A stretch of 5,687 nt of DNA, taken from Chloroflexota bacterium (GTDB lineage Bacteria > Chloroflexota > Limnocylindria > Limnocylindrales > CSP1-4). Position numbers and translations under genes: made by a program. The notes below the pieces were generated by a model. It saw only the letters and a list, made by a program, of their open reading frames with translations. It was not told the DNA's origin and did no database searches. This document shows positions 1 through 5,150 of the stretch, piece after piece. Numbering within the stretch: position 1 is the first letter of the stretch; each line of letters starts with the position of its first letter. The stretch spans positions 1-5,687 of the forward strand of contig JAJYNP010000319.1 of assembly GCA_021786265.1 (NCBI GenBank). The letters run 5' to 3'.

Positions 1-219
1 CAGGACGTCGGTTCCCAACGGCTGATCGCCAGCGAACAGGAGCGTGCGCGGATCGAGCGGGAACGCATCCTTGCGGTCGAGCCACGCGCCCTCGTATGCG
101 AACGAGACCGCCCGCCGCTGACCAGGGCCGGGCCAGCGCACGAGCCATCCCACATGACGTGCCGGACCAAGCTCCGGCGCGTCAAGTACGACCGCGAGGC
201 GCTCCCCCTTGTCCGCCAT
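1..219 (-). CDS. HipA-family type II toxin kinase, N-terminal part (cut by window edge)
   Basis: Only the first 73 codons lie in the window; the frame stays open to base 1. Read from the minus strand it begins MADKGERLAVVLD and contains VGWLVRW, then SFAYEGAWLDRKDAFPLDP at about residues 39-57. This is the hallmark of the HipA N-terminal subdomain (the region usually written as SFxYxxxWL...aFPLdp). In known HipA proteins this part precedes a Ser/Thr kinase domain that phosphorylates targets such as glutamyl-tRNA synthetase and causes growth arrest; the kinase domain itself is not visible here. The ATG overlaps the stop of the upstream antitoxin gene by one base (TGATG), which implies translational coupling and a two-gene operon. 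No internal defect is seen in the visible part. Family assignment is confident; whether the toxin is intact cannot be judged. Confidence 0.85.
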   Translation of the reverse strand, partial: MADKGERLAVVLDAPELGPARHVGWLVRWPGPGQRRAVSFAYEGAWLDRKDAFPLDPRTLLFAGDQPLGTDVL

Positions 220-533
220 CAGGCCACCCCGCGGCGACGGTGAGGCAGCGGGGTTCTTGCGTCGGCTAGCCGGTTGCCCAGCTCATCATCAGAGGCGATC
301 CGGTCGAGGTCCTCGTCGAGCGCCAGTATCTCGAGGACGCGGGCGAGAACGGCGGCACTCACCGACATGTCGCCGGCCTCGAGCTTGCGCAGGGTGGTCC
401 GCGAGACGAAGGCGCGCTCGGCCATCTCTGTCTCACTCATGCGCCGGCGCAGGCGCGCGGCGCGGAGGCGCGCGCCCAGCGCCTCCGCACGCCGTTGGGT
501 GGCGGGGAACAGCATCCTGGCGGGCCGACTCAT
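219..533 (-). CDS. XRE/Cro-type helix-turn-helix antitoxin, HipB-like
   Basis: A 104-residue protein starting MSRPARMLFPATQ. Residues about 20-77 form an XRE-family DNA-binding domain: LGARLRAARLRRRMSETEMA, then the recognition-helix segment FVSRTTLRKLEAGD, then VSAAVLARVLEILAL. A charged tail follows (residues about 78-104) ending in a basic RR-rich stretch. In hipBA-type operons such a protein binds the HipA kinase, neutralises it and represses its own promoter. The gene lies directly upstream of the HipA-like gene with a TGATG overlap, which fixes the assignment. I chose the ATG at 533. An in-frame TTG at 539 is possible, but the ATG lies exactly 7 nt after a good -10 box and has no Shine-Dalgarno sequence, which fits a leaderless transcript. 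HTH family is clear; the HipB role rests on context. Confidence 0.88.
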   Translation of the reverse strand: MSRPARMLFPATQRRAEALGARLRAARLRRRMSETEMAERAFVSRTTLRKLEAGDMSVSAAVLARVLEILALDEDLDRIASDDELGNRLADARTPLPHRRRGVA

Positions 534-540
534 GGTCAAT

Positions 541-570
541 AGTCTAGTCAGGAACTGCCGTTCTTGTCAG
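541..570 (-). promoter_or_regulatory. Promoter of the hipBA-like operon, probably leaderless
   Basis: On the minus strand a -35-like CTGACA (570-565, five of six bases of TTGACA) is followed by an 18-nt spacer and a -10-like TAGACT (546-541, the TAnnnT pattern). Seven bases then lead to the ATG at 533, so transcription would start at or very near the A of the start codon. This spacing is typical of leaderless promoters in actinobacteria and related high-GC bacteria. No Shine-Dalgarno sequence precedes the ATG, in agreement. Confidence 0.6.
550..565. promoter_or_regulatory. Candidate operator: inverted repeat between the -35 and -10 boxes
   Basis: The plus strand reads AGGAAC-TGCC-GTTCTT, an imperfect inverted repeat (five of six arm positions pair) filling the promoter spacer. 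It is overlaid by a direct repeat GTCAGGA at 547-553 and 566-572, 19 bp apart. An XRE repressor dimer bound here would block RNA polymerase, as HipB does at its own operators in other bacteria. The sequence does not match the E. coli HipB site; the operator role is inferred from position. Confidence 0.4.
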
Positions 571-878
571 GAGTAATAGGCATTGTGGCTACCACGGGCG
601 TGGCTCTCAGCAGCCATCAATCGACGTGCCTGAAGCCAACCACCAACAACAGTTCCTGCCGCACAGGTTGCGGAGGCCCTTGACAGGGGCAACGTTCTGC
701 ATTTGCTCCATCCCGCGGCGAAGCGGCCGCTGGCTCGGGGCCTTTACCCCGCGGAGCACCGAGATGGGAGACAGGACGAGCGGCGCCTCAGAACGGCGGT
801 GGCGGGGGAGCGGATCGCGCCCGATTGGCAGGCCCCACGGCTCGGGGAGATCGACGCACCCCCGCCGCCCGTCCCACG
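571..878. other. Intergenic stretch without a supported gene
   Basis: About 300 nt between the antitoxin promoter and the integrase remnant. Several frames are open here, but none gives a recognisable protein, a Shine-Dalgarno start or consistently high GC at third positions. Small inverted repeats are present: CCGCA/TGCGG at 659-673, and GCCC/GGGC around TTGACA at 676-690. Neither is followed by a T tract, so I do not call a terminator. It may be degraded upstream sequence of the integrase. Confidence 0.5.
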
Positions 879-1076
879 CAGTACATCCTCCGGCGCACGT
901 TCGCCCGGCGCTTCGCTGAGTCGGGTGGGACCGTCGAGGAGCTGGCGCGCCTGATGGGCCATGAGCCATCGAGCATCCCGATGCTCCTGAAGACCTACGA
1001 CCGACCGTCCGACGCGCGTCTCGCCGCCGCTCACCGACGGCTGCGGCCGCTGGACGGCCTCGCCGACGCCGCGTAG
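879..1076 (+). pseudogene. Tyrosine recombinase/phage integrase, C-terminal remnant
   Basis: This is the only recognisable plus-strand coding sequence. It reads YILRRTFARRFAESGGTVEE, then LARLMGHEPSS, then LLKTYDRPSDARLAAAHRRL and stops at 1074-1076. The pattern matches the end of the catalytic domain of tyrosine site-specific recombinases: the LRRTFA box with the second catalytic Arg (codons 891-896), the LMGH box with its His (960-962), and the nucleophile Tyr in KTYDRP (996-998). The first catalytic Arg, the core-binding domain and a credible start are absent; the open frame reaches back only to about 825 with a TTG and no ribosome site. A full integrase has about 300-400 residues, so this is a truncated, presumably inactive relic. 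It suggests that the neighbouring toxin-antitoxin locus sits in or beside former mobile DNA. Confidence 0.7.
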
Positions 1077-1099
1077 CGCGCCACCGACGGCGAGCGCCA

Positions 1100-1252
1100 T
1101 GCACCCCCGACGATGCGCGACCCGGGGGCGTAGCGCTCGGTGTCGCGGCGCAGGAGCGCCGCGATCAGCTCCGGCCGGTACGGCGCGCCGCGGCGCGTCA
1201 GGAAGAGGTGACGATCGTCGGAATGGCGCGGGAGCGGGCGGAGCTCGACGAC
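1100..1252 (-). pseudogene. Short coding-like remnant on the minus strand, possibly also integrase-derived
   Basis: In the roughly 290-nt gap between the integrase remnant and the DUF1269 gene, one minus-strand frame follows a TAG (1255-1253). It reads VVELRPLPRHSDDRHLFLTR, then RGAPYRPELIAALLRRDTER. Composition and codon choice look protein-like. The LFLTRRGxP segment resembles the linker before the catalytic core of tyrosine recombinases (often LFLSRRGxPL). There is no start codon or ribosome site, and the frame runs on without recognisable content. It points toward the plus-strand integrase remnant, so the two would be convergent. Assignment is weak; it could equally be a fragment of something else or chance. 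Confidence 0.25.
1143..1164. repeat. Strong GC hairpin (9-bp stem, 4-nt loop)
   Basis: Arms TCGCGGCGC (1143-1151) and GCGCCGCGA (1156-1164) pair perfectly around AGGA. A second perfect palindrome, CGCGCCGCGGCGCG, lies at 1184-1197. The hairpin is 67 nt beyond the integrase remnant stop and about 200 nt beyond the DUF1269 stop. It has no T tract on either side, so an intrinsic terminator is possible but not shown. Confidence 0.45.
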
Positions 1253-1366
1253 CTAGCCTGTGCCCGGCCTGGGCGGGCAGATCCGCGCCTGGCAGGGCTC
1301 CGTCATCTCCGGGTTGGCGATTGGCGCGGTGAACGCGAGCGGCGGCTGTCCAGCGCGCCTCTCGAC

Positions 1367-1885
1367 CTAGCTCGCCGGTGCAGCGGGGGTGCCGTCGTCC
1401 TTGTCGGCCTCAAGGGCGGCATTGATCTCCTTGGTGGCCTCCTCGGAGAGGGAGGTCTTGAGCACCTCGCCACCGAGGGGGGCCAGGGCGGCGAGGGCCT
1501 TGTCCTCGGTCCACGACTCCAGGAAGAGGACGAGCGCCGCGGTCCCCGGTTTCAGGACGTCCTGGGCCCGCTGACGGAACTCGTCCTTGATGCCCCAGCC
1601 GCGCATGGTGCCCAACACGGCGCCCCAGAGGCCGCCCAGGATCAGGCCGCCCACGGGGATGAGGAAGAGGAGCCCGAAGAGGAGCCCGAAGAAGCCGCCC
1701 ATGATGGCGCCCGAGCGGGTGGTCCCGGTCTTCGTCACCATCTTGGCCTGGCCGTCGGCGTGCTTGACCACGACGGCGGCCCCGTGGACGTGCATGATGA
1801 GGTCGTGCTCGAGCTGGCTCACCACCTCGTGGGCCTTCTCCGCGGTGGCCTCGTCGGGGTAGCCGATGACGACGAGATCTGCCAT
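1367..1885 (-). CDS. DUF1269 domain-containing membrane-associated protein
   Basis: A 172-residue protein starting MADLVVIGYPDEATAEKAHE, the typical opening of the DUF1269 family (a small alpha-beta domain, then a glycine-rich membrane hairpin, then a second alpha-beta part). Residues about 59-94 form the hydrophobic centre GAIMGGFFGLLFGLLFLIPV followed by GGLILGGLWGAVLGT, probably one or two membrane-inserted helices. The C-terminal half contains FRQRAQDVLKPGTAALVLFL and ends in an acidic, Ala/Pro-rich tail. Length matches the family. The function of the family is unknown; membrane association is inferred. The start is secured by the Shine-Dalgarno AAGGAG (1897-1892) six bases before the ATG, the best ribosome site in the window. 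The frame stays open far upstream (to 2302), but that extension is not protein-like. It is the last gene of the minus-strand series, about 120 nt after the zinc-ribbon-like ORF. No clear promoter was found in that gap. Confidence 0.88.
   Translation of the reverse strand: MADLVVIGYPDEATAEKAHEVVSQLEHDLIMHVHGAAVVVKHADGQAKMVTKTGTTRSGAIMGGFFGLLFGLLFLIPVGGLILGGLWGAVLGTMRGWGIKDEFRQRAQDVLKPGTAALVLFLESWTEDKALAALAPLGGEVLKTSLSEEATKEINAALEADKDDGTPAAPAS
1664..1690. repeat. 12-bp tandem repeat inside the DUF1269 gene
   Basis: The plus strand carries GAAGAGGAGCCC twice in direct succession (1664-1675, 1676-1687) and a partial third copy starting GAAGA. On the coding strand it encodes the membrane segment FGLLFGLLF, so it doubles a glycine-spaced hydrophobic unit of four residues. 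The repeat unit is a multiple of three, so gain or loss of a copy keeps the frame. Confidence 0.7.
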
Positions 1886-2006
1886 GACGTTCTCCTTGCT
1901 ACTGGTGCACGTGTCTGTCACTGCTGGGTAACGGGGTCTGCTGCCCCGGCCGCCGTCGCTCGGGCGCGCGCCCTGTGGACCATGACGACGTTGACGACGC
2001 CGGGCG

Positions 2007-2354
2007 CTACTCCAAGGGGGTCCTGGGGCCCAGGAGGTCCCGGTTGCCGCAGACCGGGCCATGCAGGTGGAGGTGCGGCGGCATGTCGCCCCGCTGGCCG
2101 GTGGTGTCGAGGTCGGATAGGTCGGGGTGCTGACCACGGCAGCAGCGGCCCACCAGCAGCGCCGCGCCGCAGGCCGGGCACGCCGGCGCTTCTTCGGACT
2201 CGCGCGTCTCAGGTGCTCCCTTCTGGTGGGCTCGATCCCATGCTGCGATGGCTGGACACTTGGCTGGGTCCCGTTCGCACGGTGGGCGGCGAGACCGCGC
2301 ACGCGGTTGGCCGTTCGCGCTCGCCAGTGTGTCGCCCCTGCGCCACGGCGTCAT
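2007..2354 (-). CDS. Small Cys/His-rich zinc-ribbon-like hypothetical protein
   Basis: A possible 115-residue protein. The C-terminal 65 residues look genuine: about 91% of their codons end in G or C by hand count, and they contain a plausible metal site. Cys59 and Cys62 form a CPACG knuckle; Cys71-Cys72, His76, His94/His96/His98 and Cys102 (in PVCGN) follow. The CPACG knuckle with a later Cys pair resembles zinc ribbons, but I do not recognise a family. The first 49 residues are less convincing (about 67% G/C third positions, many Arg/Pro), so the true start may lie further in, although no later ATG, GTG or TTG stands in a good place. The ATG at 2354 has no Shine-Dalgarno sequence and falls inside a 17-bp palindrome. 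It precedes the DUF1269 gene on the same strand. It overlaps the hypothetical ORF 2209-2628, so at most one of them is real over that stretch. Confidence 0.42.
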   Translation of the reverse strand: MTPWRRGDTLASANGQPRARSRRPPCERDPAKCPAIAAWDRAHQKGAPETRESEEAPACPACGAALLVGRCCRGQHPDLSDLDTTGQRGDMPPHLHLHGPVCGNRDLLGPRTPLE

Positions 2355-2628
2355 GACGGTCCGTCATGGGATCCAGCATCACGGACCAAGCACAAGGCCG
2401 GTTGAGTCCCATGGGGTCTGGACAAGCCTCCTGCCCGGGGCGGAGGTTCGTGCCGTGGGCCGTCTCGCCGCTGGTCCCCGGCGGGCCGCGATCCTCGTCA
2501 TCGCCGACGACCGCCATCAGGCGCGTCCGGAGTTGCCCCGGGAGGTCGAGACCCGATTGCGCCGCCCCCTCGATCGGCGGCCACGAGATCGTCCGCGTGG
2601 CCGCCTCAAGCCCCTCGCGCACGTCCAC
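2209..2628 (-). CDS. Hypothetical ORF downstream of the aquaporin gene (weak)
   Basis: A 139-codon frame with a GTG start 26 nt beyond the aquaporin stop. Its first 55 codons are protein-like (nearly 90% G/C third positions) and read VDVREGLEAATRTISWPPIE, then later LPGQLRTRLMAVVGDDEDRG. The later half is rich in Pro, Ser, Thr and Arg and looks non-coding; it also overlaps the zinc-ribbon-like ORF. No domain is recognised, and no Shine-Dalgarno sequence precedes the GTG. The frame remains open upstream into the aquaporin gene, so the start is uncertain. It might be the decayed start of a gene, or a short real protein with a different end. Confidence 0.25.
   Translation of the reverse strand: MDVREGLEAATRTISWPPIEGAAQSGLDLPGQLRTRLMAVVGDDEDRGPPGTSGETAHGTNLRPGQEACPDPMGLNRPCAWSVMLDPMTDRHDAVAQGRHTGERERPTACAVSPPTVRTGPSQVSSHRSMGSSPPEGST
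2352..2368. promoter_or_regulatory. Perfect 17-bp palindrome, candidate operator
   Basis: The sequence CATGACGG-T-CCGTCATG is a perfect inverted repeat with 8-bp arms around one base. It covers the ATG of the zinc-ribbon-like ORF, whose start codon is the outer end of one arm. Size and symmetry suit a dimeric repressor site. Third-position GC drops in the surrounding bases (about 2240-2380), as expected of non-coding or regulatory DNA. No regulator is identified. Confidence 0.45.
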
Positions 2629-2654
2629 ATGGCCGCCGGCAGGAACGCTCGGCG

Positions 2655-3596
2655 TCAGTCTCGTCGCGAGCCGTCAGGCGTCATCGCGTCCCCCTGCGCA
2701 CGGGCTTCCTCCGGCGTGCCGGGGACCTCGATCTCGATCGGCCCGGGCCGCCACAGCCAGCCGAGGGTGCCGGCGGCCGCCCTGGTGCCGTAGAACCCGC
2801 CGCCCGGACCGCGCAGGACGTAGGCGATGCCGGTGGCGATGACGGCGCCGGCGAGCGGCCCGACGACGTAGACCCACCAGGCCGTCGTGTCTCCCAGCAC
2901 CAGCGCGGGACCCAGCGAGCGAGCCACGTTCATCGAGGCGCCGCTGACCGGGGCGCCGAACAGGCCCGCGAGCGCGATGTAGCTCGCCACACCGATGGCG
3001 TTCATGGGGCCGATGTTCTGGGCCCCCGAGGACGTGCCAAGGATCGTGCTGACGAGCCCCACGCTGAGCACGACCTCCCAGACCATCGCCGTCGGCTCGC
3101 CGATCCCGGGGCCGGGCAACGTGAGACCGGCGGTGCCCTGCCGGCCGAGCAGGGCCTCGAGCAGCAGGGTGGCGAGGATGGCACCGGCGAACTGGGCCAC
3201 GATGTACCCGGGCACACGGCGCCACGGGAAGTCGCCACGGAGCGCGAACGCGAGGCTGACGCCCGGGTTGAGGTGCGCCCCCGAGACCGTCCCCATGAAC
3301 AGGATGACCGTCCCGACCATGAGACCTGGCGCGGTGACCTGGGCGGTCAGGGGGAGCACGGTGCCGCCGAACCTCGCGTTGACCATCCCGCCGCCCACGG
3401 CGACCAGGACCAGGAAGAAGGTCCCGAGCGCCTCTGCGAACAGGCGGCGCCACTCGTACTGCGCATCCATGAAGTCGAAGTGGCGTTCGTCGAGCCCCCG
3501 ACCGAACCCCGACGGTCCCAGCATCTGGGCGACCCCTCGCGCGCCCCCGGCGGGTGCACGACCATGCTCGTCGGTCGGTGACGCCTGGCTGCTCAT
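2655..3596 (-). CDS. MIP-family channel (aquaporin/glycerol facilitator type) with altered NPA boxes
   Basis: A 313-residue channel protein. Family features are clear: a first helix from about residue 51 (FAEALGTFFLVLVAVGGG), the first half-helix box SGAHLNPGVSLAFALRGD (residues 105-122), a third helix beginning GYIVAQFAGAILATLLLEAL, and the second box SGASMNVARSLGPA (residues 218-231). About six membrane helices fit residues 51-262. Such channels pass water, glycerol or other small neutral solutes across the inner membrane. The canonical NPA triplets are changed to NPG (110-112) and NVA (223-225); the selectivity-filter Arg226 is kept. By alignment with known members, the position of AqpZ His174 is Gly211 and the loop-E partner is Ala220. 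This points to a wider, GlpF-like pore rather than strict water selectivity; it is inference. Hydrophilic extensions of about 45 residues at each end make it longer than the usual 230-280. The start is supported by GGAGGAG (3608-3602) five bases before the ATG. It follows the DUF2252 gene by 64 nt. Confidence 0.92.
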   Translation of the reverse strand: MSSQASPTDEHGRAPAGGARGVAQMLGPSGFGRGLDERHFDFMDAQYEWRRLFAEALGTFFLVLVAVGGGMVNARFGGTVLPLTAQVTAPGLMVGTVILFMGTVSGAHLNPGVSLAFALRGDFPWRRVPGYIVAQFAGAILATLLLEALLGRQGTAGLTLPGPGIGEPTAMVWEVVLSVGLVSTILGTSSGAQNIGPMNAIGVASYIALAGLFGAPVSGASMNVARSLGPALVLGDTTAWWVYVVGPLAGAVIATGIAYVLRGPGGGFYGTRAAAGTLGWLWRPGPIEIEVPGTPEEARAQGDAMTPDGSRRD

Positions 3597-3626
3597 GAGC
3601 GCTCCTCCACCGGCAGTTTGCGTGGC

Positions 3627-3654
3627 GTCCGGCCGCGTCCGGTGCCGGGTCCGG
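3627..3654. repeat. Three GTCCGG direct repeats in the DUF2252-aquaporin gap
   Basis: GTCCGG occurs at 3627-3632, 3637-3642 and 3649-3654, within the 64-nt space between the DUF2252 stop and the aquaporin ribosome site. Clustered short repeats may mark a regulator site or just reflect GC-rich composition. No clear -35/-10 pair is seen here, so co-transcription of the two genes is as likely as a separate promoter. Confidence 0.3.
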
Positions 3655-3660
3655 AGCCCG

Positions 3661-5082
3661 TCAGACCCCGGGTTCGGCCTTGATCCGTCCGTGCTTCACG
3701 GCCGTGACGAGTGCGGCGTGGTCGCGGTCCGTCTGCTCGGCGTACGCCTCGGCGAAGTCCGCGATCGCGCGGTCGAATGCATCCGACGTGCCCAGGTAGC
3801 CCGCGATGCCGAGCCGATCTCCGCCCCGAGCGTGCGCCAGCGCCAGCGCCCGCCCGCAGAGGCTGACGTAGAACGTGAGCTCTTCGAGGTGCATCGAGTT
3901 GATGGCAGCCGAGCCCTTCCAGTCCCAGAGTTGTCGCCAGTAGTAATCCACGCCGGTCATCGGGCTGTGGCTCCAGCCAAGGAAGACGTCGCTGACCGAC
4001 TGCATCACGCGTTGGCCGTCGACCACCCGCTCGGCATGCGATCGGAGAGGGCTCGTCCCGAGGTGGGGTTCGAGCACGGAGGCGTCCGCTTCCCTGAGCT
4101 GAAGGATGAGCGGATCGGCGGCACTGCGGTTCGCCACCAGGAGGACGACGAAGGTCCGGGTACCGACACTGCCGACGCCCACGACCTTGCGCGCCACGTC
4201 CACGACCTCGTAGCGGTCGAGCAGGACTCGCCAGTCATAGCGGAGGCTGCGCGCGTAGGCCGCGAACATCTCCTGGAGCGCCTGGGACTCCTCGGTCGTC
4301 ACCGGTGCCCTGGTGATCAGAGGGGGGTCGTCGACGAACCTCAGGTGTCCCCTGACCCTCCTGAGGAGACGCGCCCTGGCGTTCTCGTCGCGATGCCGCT
4401 GGGCCGCCTTGAGGAATCCCCCGAGCAGGCGCCGGCTGCGCCGGTCGGCCGCGATGTCGGTGGCGTCGATGCGCCGGTACCAGAGGGCCAGGGTCGTGAG
4501 ATCCGCGAGCGCGTGCATGTGCGCCCGATACGACCGCGCCGCTGCTTGCGCGACCGCGCGGGTGTCGCGCCGGGATAGGCCAGCGGCCCGGGCCGCCACC
4601 ACACCGCTGGCTGCCAACCGCTTCACGTCCCACTCCCAGGGCCCGGGAAGGGTCTCGTCGAAGTCGTTGACGTCGAAGACGAGATCCCGCTCGGGCGAGG
4701 CGAACATCCCGAAGTTCGAGAGGTGGGCGTCCCCGCAGATCTGGGTGGTCAGACCCGTCACGGGCGTGTGGGCGAGATCGGAGGCCATCACGATCGCCGA
4801 GCCCCGAAGAAAGCCGAACGGGGAGGCAAGCATCCGACCGTACCGGATCGGCACCAGCTCGGGGGCCCGGGTCGCGTCCTGGCTCTCGAGGAGGGAAACC
4901 GGGTCCGGCCGGTCCGGCGGCGGGACCCAGGAGGCATGCGCCGACCGCGCGACCTGCCGGCGCAGGGCGCGGCCCGCCAACCTGGCTTCCAGCGGATCCC
5001 GGTGGATCGTCTGGCCCGGCGGCAGCGCGGCTGCCAGGTCATCCGACGCGGGCGCGACGAGCTTCAATGGCTTCCTCGACAT
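3661..5082 (-). CDS. DUF2252 (COG4320) protein, kinase-like fold suspected
   Basis: A 473-residue protein starting MSRKPLKLVAPASDD, a usual length for this family. Family motifs are present: RYGRMLASPFGFLRG (residues 80-94), ICGDAHLSNFG (115-125), FDVNDFDETLPGPWEWDVKR (136-155), KVVGVGSVGTR (299-309), and a C-terminal region with SMHLEELTFYVSLCG. Function is not established. GD-x-H-x-x-N followed by DFD recalls the catalytic loop and metal-binding Asp of aminoglycoside-phosphotransferase-like kinases (Asp118, Asn123, Asp140 as candidates); this is inference. No signal peptide or membrane helix is seen, so it is probably cytoplasmic. I chose the ATG at 5082 because the protein-like sequence begins there. 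The frame is open to a GTG at 5172, giving 30 extra residues that do not look coding. Neither start has a convincing Shine-Dalgarno sequence. It heads the intact minus-strand series, 64 nt before the aquaporin gene. Confidence 0.88.
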   Translation of the reverse strand: MSRKPLKLVAPASDDLAAALPPGQTIHRDPLEARLAGRALRRQVARSAHASWVPPPDRPDPVSLLESQDATRAPELVPIRYGRMLASPFGFLRGSAIVMASDLAHTPVTGLTTQICGDAHLSNFGMFASPERDLVFDVNDFDETLPGPWEWDVKRLAASGVVAARAAGLSRRDTRAVAQAAARSYRAHMHALADLTTLALWYRRIDATDIAADRRSRRLLGGFLKAAQRHRDENARARLLRRVRGHLRFVDDPPLITRAPVTTEESQALQEMFAAYARSLRYDWRVLLDRYEVVDVARKVVGVGSVGTRTFVVLLVANRSAADPLILQLREADASVLEPHLGTSPLRSHAERVVDGQRVMQSVSDVFLGWSHSPMTGVDYYWRQLWDWKGSAAINSMHLEELTFYVSLCGRALALAHARGGDRLGIAGYLGTSDAFDRAIADFAEAYAEQTDRDHAALVTAVKHGRIKAEPGV

Positions 5083-5083
5083 G

Positions 5084-5101
5084 GCCGGCCGCCAGGCCGG
5101 C
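5084..5101. repeat. Hairpin directly upstream of the DUF2252 start
   Basis: Arms GCCGGCC (5084-5090) and GGCCGGC (5095-5101) pair over seven GC pairs around a GCCA loop, ending one base before the ATG at 5082. In the transcript it would occupy the place of a ribosome binding site. It may restrain translation, or it may indicate that the true start is elsewhere, such as the GTG at 5172. Confidence 0.45.
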
Positions 5102-5150
5102 AGCCCTATGGTCTCATAGCAGAGTGCGTCCCCGAGTGCCGGGCGTTGCC

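Noticed and set aside
680..685. TTGACA as a -35 box for a plus-strand promoter
   Set aside because: No acceptable -10 box lies 16-18 nt downstream, and no intact plus-strand gene follows.
607..1104. 165-codon minus-strand frame through the integrase-remnant region
   Set aside because: It is very Arg-rich in its first part, without family resemblance, and lies opposite the recognisable recombinase remnant. A short stretch near 700-650 looks somewhat protein-like but is too short to support.
1962..1973. 12-bp palindrome GGGCGCGCGCCC upstream of the DUF1269 gene
   Set aside because: Such GC-only palindromes arise easily in sequence of this composition, and no other promoter or operator signal lies beside it.
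1886..2302. Upstream extension of the DUF1269 frame to 2302
   Set aside because: The extension is not protein-like, and a strong Shine-Dalgarno sequence (AAGGAG) marks the start at 1885, where the family sequence begins.
1208..2356. 382-codon open frame on the plus strand
   Set aside because: It is the antisense of the DUF1269 gene, rich in Gly, Leu and Glu, and changes character along its length. The minus-strand gene has a clear family match and ribosome site.
2995..4578. 527-codon open frame on the plus strand
   Set aside because: It lies opposite the aquaporin and DUF2252 genes. Its translation is low-complexity (Arg, Pro, Ala), with no domain; long antisense frames are expected opposite genes with very high third-position GC.
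4313..5119. 268-codon plus-strand frame opposite the DUF2252 N-terminal half
   Set aside because: It is an Arg/Ser/Ala-rich shadow with no recognisable motif, while the opposite strand carries conserved DUF2252 motifs.
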